Positions 5,465 through 10,809 of a DNA stretch of 10,809 nt are shown here, piece by piece (the first letter of the stretch is position 1; each line of letters opens with the position of its first letter). The notes beneath the pieces are model-generated. The model did no database searches and was not told where the DNA came from. It saw nothing but the letters and a program-made list of their open reading frames with translations. The position numbers were made by a program, and so were the translations under genes. Where the stretch lies: NCBI GenBank assembly GCA_051745395.1, contig JBNJEA010000103.1, positions 1 through 10,809 on the forward strand, given 5' to 3'. The stretch is from JBNJEA01 sp051745395. GTDB taxonomy: Bacteria; Desulfobacterota; Desulfobacteria; Desulfobacterales; Desulfosalsimonadaceae.

Positions 5465-6238
5465 ATGGCACTGGATGAAATTGAAATTTCACGCGCAATT
5501 ATCGACCAGTATTATAAAAAGCTCACCGACAACCTGGAAACCGACGTCGCCATTGTCGGCGGGGGCCCTTCCGGCCTGGTGGCCGGCTATTTCCTGGCCC
5601 GGGCCGGCAAAAAGGTGGCCCTCTATGAAAGAAAGCTTTCCATCGGCGGCGGCATGTGGGGCGGCGGCATGCTGTTTAACGAAATCGTGATCCAGAAGGA
5701 GGCCCTGCCGATTTTAGACACTTTCGGGGTGCGTCGCCAGCACTACAAGGAGGACTATTACACCGCCGATGCCGTTGAGGCCGTGGCCACCATAACCGGA
5801 ATGGCCGTGCGGGCCGGTTTGACCATTTTCAACTGCGTCTCCGTGGAGGATGTCATGATGCGGCCCGAGCGCGTCGACGGCCTGGTGATCAACTGGTCGC
5901 CCGTGGAAATGGCGGGCCTGCACGTGGATCCTCTGACCGTGCGGTCCGGATTCGTTGTCGATACCACCGGTCATGACACCGAGGTGGTCAAGGTGGTGGA
6001 AAACAAAGCGGGCGGCCGGTTAAACACCCCCACCGGCAAAATCGAAGGGGAAAAATCCATGTGGGCCGACCGGGCCGAAACCGACACGCCGGCCAATACC
6101 GGTGAAATTTTTCCCGGCGTCTATGTGGCGGGCATGGCGGCCAATGCCACCGCCGGCGGCCCGCGCATGGGGCCCATTTTCGGCGGCATGCTGCTATCCG
6201 GCGAGAAAGTGGCCAAGGAACTTTTGACGAGGCTTTAA
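5465..6238 (+). CDS. thi4: Thiazole synthase of the Thi4 type, probably sulfide-dependent
   Basis: Thi4 enzymes make adenylated thiazole for thiamin from NAD and glycine, in the sulfide-using branch with free sulfide. The 257-residue protein has an N-terminal Rossmann motif VAIVGGGPSG (28-37) with an acidic residue after the second strand (E55), a GGGMWGGG loop (61-68), a TTGHD motif (167-171), and the C-terminal GMAANATAGGPRMGPIFGGM segment that is strongly conserved in the family. Yeast and plant Thi4 give up a cysteine soon after GHD as the sulfur source. Here the only cysteine in the whole protein is C124, so a suicide mechanism is unlikely and external sulfide is inferred. ATG 5465 is seven bases after AGGAG (5453-5457); an ATG at 5459 is too close. 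The gene is under the TPP riboswitch and ahead of thiC. Confidence 0.94.
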   Translation: MALDEIEISRAIIDQYYKKLTDNLETDVAIVGGGPSGLVAGYFLARAGKKVALYERKLSIGGGMWGGGMLFNEIVIQKEALPILDTFGVRRQHYKEDYYTADAVEAVATITGMAVRAGLTIFNCVSVEDVMMRPERVDGLVINWSPVEMAGLHVDPLTVRSGFVVDTTGHDTEVVKVVENKAGGRLNTPTGKIEGEKSMWADRAETDTPANTGEIFPGVYVAGMAANATAGGPRMGPIFGGMLLSGEKVAKELLTRL

Positions 6239-6243
6239 CGAAT

Positions 6244-6347
6244 GCGATTTCCAATTTCACCGCATCTACTGCGTCAGCCGCCGACTCGCATAGTGGACTA
6301 TAGCGAGTCGGCAGCTTCCTTGTATCTGCGGCAAACTTGAAAATCGC
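6244..6347. repeat. ~100-bp imperfect palindrome between thi4 and thiC
   Basis: Nested dyads share one centre: GCGATTT (6244-6250) with AAATCGC (6341-6347); CCGCA and TAC (6260-6269) with GTA and TGCGG (6322-6331); AGC (6276-6278) with GCT (6314-6316); and GCCGACTCGC (6280-6289) with GCGAGTCGGC (6303-6312), continued inward by ATAGT/ACTAT. No T-tract follows, so it is probably not a simple terminator. It looks like a small dispersed palindromic element; as RNA it could slow readthrough or stabilise the thi4 message. Confidence 0.65.
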
Positions 6348-6359
6348 CGGGCATTTTCA

Positions 6360-6387
6360 TTGACCTGATTCAAAAATCAAATATTAA
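6360..6387 (+). promoter_or_regulatory. Possible secondary promoter for thiC
   Basis: TTGACC (6360-6365) and TATTAA (6382-6387) are spaced by 16 bp in a locally AT-rich stretch after the palindrome. The -35 matches five of six consensus bases and the -10 four of six. If active, thiC would be partly free of riboswitch control. This is a weak call. Confidence 0.3.
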
Positions 6388-6429
6388 CCCATTAATATAA
6401 CGCTTAATAAATATGATAAGGCAAAGTTC

Positions 6430-7716
6430 ATGACCCAACTCGAAGCGGCCCGTGAGGGCCGGATTACAGAGGCCATGCGCCAGGTGGCCGACACCGAAGG
6501 CGTGGCCGCCGAAACCGTCCGCGATCAGGTGGCCGCCGGTGCCATCGTCATCCCGAAAAATCCCGGCCGCCAGTTCGCCGCCCGAGGTATCGGCGCCGGG
6601 CTTGCCACCAAGGTCAACGCCAATATCGGGACCTCGCCGAGCCATTTCGATGTCGACGAGGAATTGCGCAAACTCGATGCCGCGGTCGCCGCCGGCGCCG
6701 ATGCCATCATGGACCTGTCCACCGGCGGCGACCTAGACCGGACACTGGCCGCTATCCTGGAGCGCTCACCGGTCATGGTCGGCACGGTTCCCATTTACAA
6801 GTCAGTCAGCAAGCAGATCGAATCCGGCGGCACCTGCCTTGACCTGACAACGGACGACATTTTTGGAGAAATCATCGCCCAGGGCAAAGCGGGGGTGGAT
6901 TTTATCACCGTTCATTGCGGCATCACCCGGCACAGCCTGCGGGTGCTCAAAGACGCCGGCCGCCTGATGGGCATGGTCTCGCGGGGCGGCAGCCTGATGG
7001 CCGAGTGGATCTACCATCACCAAGCCGAAAACCCGCTTTACGAAAATTATGACCGGCTGATAGACATTGCGCGCACCTATGACATCACCCTTTCCCTCGG
7101 CGACGGCCTGCGGCCGGGAACCATTTTCGATGCCGAAGACCGGGCGCAGGTCACCGAACTCGTCATCCTCGGCGAACTCGCAGAACGGGCCCGGGCGGCC
7201 GGCGTGCAGGTCATGATCGAAGGCCCCGGCCATGTCCCGCTTTCCCGGATTGCCGATGACATGCGCCAGCAGAAACGATTTTGCGGCAATGCCCCTTACT
7301 ACGTCCTCGGCCCCCTGCCCACCGACATCGCCGCCGGCCACGATCACATCGCCGGCGCGATCGGCGGTGCGATCGCCGCGGCCGCGGGTGCGGATTTTCT
7401 GTGCTACGTCACCCCGGCCGAACACCTGGCCCTGCCCGGCACCGAAGAGGTCCGCGAAGGCGTCATCGCCTCGAAAATCGCCGCCCACATCGGGGACCTG
7501 GAAAAGGGCATCGCTTCGGCCCGGCAGGCCGATCATGACATGGCCACCGCCCGGAATCAATTCGACTGGGCCACCATGTTTTCCCGGGCCATCGACCCGG
7601 AAAAAGCCAGGGCCATGCGGCACCAAAGCGAAGACAAGGACCGGGATGTATGTAGCATGTGCGGGGATTTTTGTGCGTTGAAGACCTATGCAAGGGCCAC
7701 GGAATCTGATAAGTAA
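6430..7716 (+). CDS. thiC: Phosphomethylpyrimidine synthase ThiC (short form)
   Basis: ThiC is a radical-SAM-type enzyme that rearranges aminoimidazole ribotide into hydroxymethylpyrimidine phosphate for thiamin. The 428-residue product matches the short ThiC form, lacking the N-terminal domain of the roughly 600-residue proteins. Visible family segments are IPKNP near residue 40, NANIGTSP, MDLSTGGDL, GTVPIY, VHCGIT, SRGGSLMAEW, SLGDGLRPG, EGPGHVP, NAPYYVLGPLPTD and YVTPAEHLALP. The cluster-binding cysteines at the C-terminus are C408, C411 and C415 (CSMCGDFC), spaced CX2CX3C rather than the CX2CX4C of long ThiC. The start ATG has TAAGG eight bases upstream. Position after the riboswitch and thi4 supports a thiamin role. 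The homologous hydroxybenzimidazole synthase BzaF is the main alternative and cannot be excluded by eye. Confidence 0.9.
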   Translation: MTQLEAAREGRITEAMRQVADTEGVAAETVRDQVAAGAIVIPKNPGRQFAARGIGAGLATKVNANIGTSPSHFDVDEELRKLDAAVAAGADAIMDLSTGGDLDRTLAAILERSPVMVGTVPIYKSVSKQIESGGTCLDLTTDDIFGEIIAQGKAGVDFITVHCGITRHSLRVLKDAGRLMGMVSRGGSLMAEWIYHHQAENPLYENYDRLIDIARTYDITLSLGDGLRPGTIFDAEDRAQVTELVILGELAERARAAGVQVMIEGPGHVPLSRIADDMRQQKRFCGNAPYYVLGPLPTDIAAGHDHIAGAIGGAIAAAAGADFLCYVTPAEHLALPGTEEVREGVIASKIAAHIGDLEKGIASARQADHDMATARNQFDWATMFSRAIDPEKARAMRHQSEDKDRDVCSMCGDFCALKTYARATESDK

Positions 7717-7718
7717 AA

Positions 7719-7774
7719 TAAGGTATAAGGTTTAAGGTTTAAGGTTCAAGGTTCAGGGCTTAAGGTGTAAGGTC
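7719..7774. repeat. Direct heptanucleotide repeat array, forward orientation
   Basis: Eight consecutive 7-base units in perfect register, consensus TAAGGTT: TAAGGTA, TAAGGTT three times, CAAGGTT, CAGGGCT, TAAGGTG, TAAGGTC. The array begins three bases after the thiC stop codon. It faces an opposed array (7793-7883) across an 18-base spacer, so the two can fold together. Confidence 0.85.
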
Positions 7775-7792
7775 AAATACATAAATGTGGGG

Positions 7793-7883
7793 CCTTATCC
7801 CTTTACCTGTACCCTATGCCTTATACCCCAAACCTTACACCATATACCCTGAACCTCAAACATTGAACCTTACACCTTCCCTG
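7793..7883. repeat. Heptanucleotide repeat array, inverted orientation
   Basis: About 13 degenerate 7-base units in register with consensus TTANACC, roughly the reverse complement of the units at 7719-7774; examples are TTATACC (7821-7827), TTACACC (7835-7841, 7870-7876) and TTGAACC (7863-7869). The units at both edges are the most diverged. The array ends nine bases before the fumarase start and occupies the position where its ribosome binding site would be. Confidence 0.8.
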
Positions 7884-7892
7884 GAATGACAA

Positions 7893-9503
7893 ATGGTCGA
7901 ATTTTTTTATCAGCCCATGTTCCCGATGGCAGCCGAAGACGAAACCGAATACCGAAAAATTTCCGATGCCCATGTGGCCGTGGCCGATTTCCAGGGCCAG
8001 CCGGTCCTCACGGTTTCGCCGGCGGCTTTGACCCAACTGGCCGAAACCGCCTTTGCCGACGTGGCCCATCTCTACCGGGCGGCGCACCTGCAGCAACTGG
8101 CGGCGATTTTGCAGGATCGCCAAAGCTCGGCAAACGACCGGTACGTGGCGCTGGAGATGCTCAAAAACGCCGTTATTTCCGCCGAGTTTGTCTTTCCCAT
8201 GTGCCAGGACACCGGCACGGCGGTCATCATTGGCAAAAAAGGCCAGCAGGTCTGGACCGGCGGCGGCGATGAAGCCGCCCTTTCCCGGGGGGTCTTTAAC
8301 GCCTACCGCCGCTACAACCTGCGCTATTCCCAGCAGGCCCCGCTGTCGATGTATGAAGAAAAAAACACCGGCACCAACCTGCCGGCCCAGATCGAACTCT
8401 ACGCCGCCGACGACGACGCCTACCGGTTTTTGTTTATCGCCAAGGGCGGCGGCTCGGCCAACAAGACCTATCTGTTCCAGCAGACCAAGGCGATTTTAAA
8501 TCCCGACAACCTCGTATCATTTTTAACGGAAAAGATGAAATCGCTGGGCACGGCCGCATGCCCGCCCTACCACCTGGCCATTGTCGTCGGCGGCACCTCG
8601 GCCGAGGCCAACCTGAAAACCGTCAAGCTGGCCTCGGCCGGTGCCATGGATTTGCTGCCGGCCGCCGGCAATTCGTACGGCCATGCCTTCCGGGATTTCG
8701 ATCTCGAAGACCGGCTGCTTGCCGTTTCGCAGCAGCTCGGCATCGGCGCCCAGTTCGGCGGCAAATATTTCTGCCACGACATCCGGGTCATCCGGATGCC
8801 GCGTCACGGCGCCTCCTGCCCGGTGGGCATCGGGGTGAGCTGCAGCGCCGATCGGAACATCAACGGCAAAATCACCAAAGACGGCGTCTTTATCGAACAG
8901 CTCGACACCGACCCGGCCCGTTTTCTGCCCGATCCGCCGGAAATTGCGGCCGAAGCGGTCTCCGTGGACCTGAACCGCCCCATGGACGAAATCCGAAACG
9001 AACTGAGCCGATACCCGGTCACCACCCGGCTGCTGTTACACGGCAAGATCGTGGTCGCCCGCGACATCGCCCACGCCCGCATCTATGAGCGCCTGCAGGA
9101 CACCGGCGAACTGCCCGACTATATCCGCGATCACATCATCTATTACGCCGGCCCCGCCAAAACGCCCGAAGGCCATGCCTCCGGCGCCTTCGGCCCCACG
9201 ACCGCGGCGCGCATGGACCCCTATGTGCCGATTTTCCAGAAACACGGCGGCTCATTGATCACTCTGGCCAAGGGAAACCGGTCGCCCGAGGTCACCGAAG
9301 CCTGCAAAACGCACGGCGGTTTTTACCTGGGCTCCATCGGCGGGCCGGCCGCCCGGCTGGGCAAGGAATGCATCACCGACGTCGAGGTCATCGACTTTCC
9401 GGAACTGGGCATGGAGTCGGTCTACCGGATACGGGTCAAGGATTTTCCCGCCTTTATCATTGTCGACGACAAGGGCAATGATTTTTTTGAAAATCTGGTT
9501 TGA
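7893..9503 (+). CDS. Class I (iron-sulfur) fumarate hydratase, alpha and beta parts fused
   Basis: Class I fumarase reversibly hydrates fumarate to (S)-malate using an oxygen-sensitive [4Fe-4S] cluster. The 536 residues match the fused FumA/FumB layout of E. coli (548 residues). Three cysteines fit the cluster ligands: C104 (PMCQDTGT), C223 (AACPPYH) and C309 (GASCPVGIG). Other family segments are NTGTNLPAQIE, FIAKGGGSANKT, GGTSAEANLKTVKLAS and HDIRVIRMPRHG. The beta part has GPTTAARMDPY (434-444) and GGFYLGSIGGPAARLG near the end. The N-terminus MVEFFYQPMFP resembles known family starts, so ATG 7893 is chosen, although no Shine-Dalgarno is visible upstream. An anaerobe would use it in an oxidative or reductive TCA branch. 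No neighbour shares this pathway, so it is probably a single-gene unit. Confidence 0.95.
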   Translation: MVEFFYQPMFPMAAEDETEYRKISDAHVAVADFQGQPVLTVSPAALTQLAETAFADVAHLYRAAHLQQLAAILQDRQSSANDRYVALEMLKNAVISAEFVFPMCQDTGTAVIIGKKGQQVWTGGGDEAALSRGVFNAYRRYNLRYSQQAPLSMYEEKNTGTNLPAQIELYAADDDAYRFLFIAKGGGSANKTYLFQQTKAILNPDNLVSFLTEKMKSLGTAACPPYHLAIVVGGTSAEANLKTVKLASAGAMDLLPAAGNSYGHAFRDFDLEDRLLAVSQQLGIGAQFGGKYFCHDIRVIRMPRHGASCPVGIGVSCSADRNINGKITKDGVFIEQLDTDPARFLPDPPEIAAEAVSVDLNRPMDEIRNELSRYPVTTRLLLHGKIVVARDIAHARIYERLQDTGELPDYIRDHIIYYAGPAKTPEGHASGAFGPTTAARMDPYVPIFQKHGGSLITLAKGNRSPEVTEACKTHGGFYLGSIGGPAARLGKECITDVEVIDFPELGMESVYRIRVKDFPAFIIVDDKGNDFFENLV

Positions 9504-9540
9504 TAACAAGGGGTTTTGCGCATCATTTCGTCTTGCCGCC

Positions 9541-9567
9541 TTGCAATTTGGCCCCAGACGGTATAAT
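9541..9567 (+). promoter_or_regulatory. Likely promoter of the YihY-family gene
   Basis: A consensus -10 TATAAT (9562-9567) follows TTGCAA (9541-9546, four of six -35 bases) with a short 15-bp spacer. TATAATA (9562-9568) and TATTATA (9575-9581) form a perfect AT-rich dyad around it and the likely start site. A start near 9574 would give a leader of about 50 bases. Confidence 0.45.
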
Positions 9568-9624
9568 ATAGTCTTATTATAACCGAAATTTTCTCCACTA
9601 CACTCCGCCGGGAAAATCGCCAAA

Positions 9625-10809
9625 ATGAGCAACTCATCCGGGACCATTGAGCGGACCAGACATTTTCTGCGCGAATCGGTATGGCAAGATCCGCCGGATG
9701 CGGATCGATTGAACATGCTTTTGCGCTACAGCATCCGCGTCTGTTTGATCACCGTTGAAAACGCCTTAAACCAGATGATTCTGCTGCGGGCATCGGCACT
9801 GTGCTACAGCACCCTGCTGGCCATCGTCCCCATCCTGGCCGTGGGATTTTCCATGCTAAAGGGCCTCGGCGTGCAAAGCCGGATCGAAGAGGTCCTGCTC
9901 AAATACCTGACGGCCGAACAGGAAGTCCTCTCAACCCAGATCACAAACTACATCGCCAACACGGATTTCAAGGCCCTCGGGGCCTTCGGCACCGGGATTT
10001 TAATCCTGGCCGTGGTGGTGATGCTGGGCAACGTGGAAAGCACGTTCAACGATATCTGGGGCGTGACCCGGAGCCGGACGATCGCCCGCAAAATTTCGGA
10101 CTACATCAGCGTATTGATTCTCGGCCCGCTGCTGATGGTCCTTTCCACGGCGCTGCTCGCATCGCTTTCCTCCAACACCGTGGTCCGGACCCTGTCCGAT
10201 TACCCGTTCTTCGGCGACTTTCTTGTTCTGTTTAACACGATATTGCCCTATACGGGCCTCTGGATCGCCTTTACGGCCATGTACCTGCTGATGCCCAACA
10301 CCCGGGTCAAATTTTTGCCCGCCCTGATCTCGGGCATTATTTTCGGCTCCATCTGGCAGCTCGCGTTTAGCCTCTACACGGACTTCTATGTCGGCGTGGT
10401 CAACTACAACAAGATTTACGGCACCTTTGCGGTGCTGCCGATCTTTATCATCTGGCTCTATATCAGCTGGATCATTGTCTTAATCGGTGCCCAGATGACC
10501 AGCGCAATCCAGCGGATCAAATCCTATCAGCAGGAAAGCAAAAAAACCACGGCCAGCGAGGCCGAAAAAGAGAGCATGGCCTTCTACATCATGGCCGAAA
10601 TCGCCATCCGGTTTTCCAGGGGCCAGCCGCCGGCCAGCACCGAAACCTTGTCCAACACACTGTCGATTCCCCTGCCCATCGTCCGCAACATCGTGGACTA
10701 TCTAAGCGACAGCGGACTGATTCGGGAAATCGACAGCGAGGAACAAACGGTCCAGCCGGCCCGCGATTTGGACCTGATCCGGCTTTCCGATATATACGCC
10801 GCCATCCGG
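9625..10809 (+). CDS. YihY/BrkB-family inner membrane protein with C-terminal winged-helix-like domain (3' truncated)
   Basis: The frame is open from ATG 9625 to the last base, giving 395 residues with no stop. It is the YihY/BrkB (UPF0761) family, once mislabelled ribonuclease BN; its function is not established. Six hydrophobic segments are visible at about 54-78, 117-137, 161-182, 199-223, 231-253 and 267-290. Family hallmarks are ALCYSTLLAIVPILAVGFSM (58-77), NVESTFNDIWGV (136-147) followed by a basic stretch, and YGTFAVLPIFIIWLYISW (265-282). After a charged linker (about 295-315), residues 315-372 look like a winged-helix domain (IAIRF, LSNTLSIPLPIVRNIVDYL, SGLIREI). An in-frame stop at 9580 leaves this ATG as the first usable start; the ribosome binding site is weak. 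Confidence 0.88.
   Translation, partial: MSNSSGTIERTRHFLRESVWQDPPDADRLNMLLRYSIRVCLITVENALNQMILLRASALCYSTLLAIVPILAVGFSMLKGLGVQSRIEEVLLKYLTAEQEVLSTQITNYIANTDFKALGAFGTGILILAVVVMLGNVESTFNDIWGVTRSRTIARKISDYISVLILGPLLMVLSTALLASLSSNTVVRTLSDYPFFGDFLVLFNTILPYTGLWIAFTAMYLLMPNTRVKFLPALISGIIFGSIWQLAFSLYTDFYVGVVNYNKIYGTFAVLPIFIIWLYISWIIVLIGAQMTSAIQRIKSYQQESKKTTASEAEKESMAFYIMAEIAIRFSRGQPPASTETLSNTLSIPLPIVRNIVDYLSDSGLIREIDSEEQTVQPARDLDLIRLSDIYAAIR

Noticed and set aside
5041..5478. A 145-residue forward open frame upstream of thi4
   Set aside because: It runs through half of the foldback element, the promoter, the TPP riboswitch and the terminator, so it is not a plausible protein gene.
7719..7883. Heptanucleotide arrays considered as a CRISPR array
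   Set aside because: The units are seven bases long, contiguous without spacers, and reverse orientation midway; no cas gene is nearby.
9504..9624. Searched for a terminator after fumarase
   Set aside because: Only a 4-bp GTCT/AGAC dyad and scattered T-runs were found, not enough for a call.

Overview
The window looks like chromosomal DNA of an anaerobic Desulfobacterota-type bacterium (sulfate-reducer-like). The basis is the truB-rpsO-pnp order, GC-rich codon use, a Thi4-type thiazole synthase next to a short ThiC, a fused class I iron-sulfur fumarase, and several dispersed palindromic intergenic elements. The taxonomic placement is an inference; no database was searched.

Region 1 (1-3025) is a translation and RNA-turnover block on the + strand: the 3' end of truB, then rpsO (ribosomal protein S15) with an extended -10 promoter beginning inside the end of truB, then pnp (PNPase), whose leader can fold just upstream of its ribosome binding site. 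The pnp product ends in an unusual glycine/arginine-rich tail. Region 2 (3026-4687) has a roughly 350-base gap holding a 12-bp inverted repeat and a REP-like palindrome, then dut (dUTPase) overlapping by four bases with a YycJ-type metallo-beta-lactamase-fold gene.

Region 3 (4688-5464) has no gene. It contains a roughly 250-bp foldback (MITE-like) element with imperfect ~72-bp terminal inverted repeats, two short perfect palindromes, a strong sigma70 promoter, a TPP riboswitch and an intrinsic terminator. The conserved 3' end of the riboswitch repeats the 3' arm of the terminator exactly, so the two can compete for the same partner. This is the clearest regulatory mechanism in the window. It controls thi4 (5465-6238) and probably thiC (6430-7716), which make the thiazole and pyrimidine halves of thiamin. 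A ~100-bp imperfect palindrome lies between these two genes.

Region 4 (7717-10809) starts with two opposed arrays of degenerate heptanucleotide repeats that run almost to the start codon of a class I fumarase gene. A short gap with a likely promoter follows. The last gene encodes a YihY/BrkB-family membrane protein with a C-terminal winged-helix-like domain, and it runs off the end of the window.

All recognised genes are on the + strand. Four structurally different palindromic or repeat elements sit in four separate gaps. I found no CRISPR array, tRNA, rRNA, phage gene or transposase.
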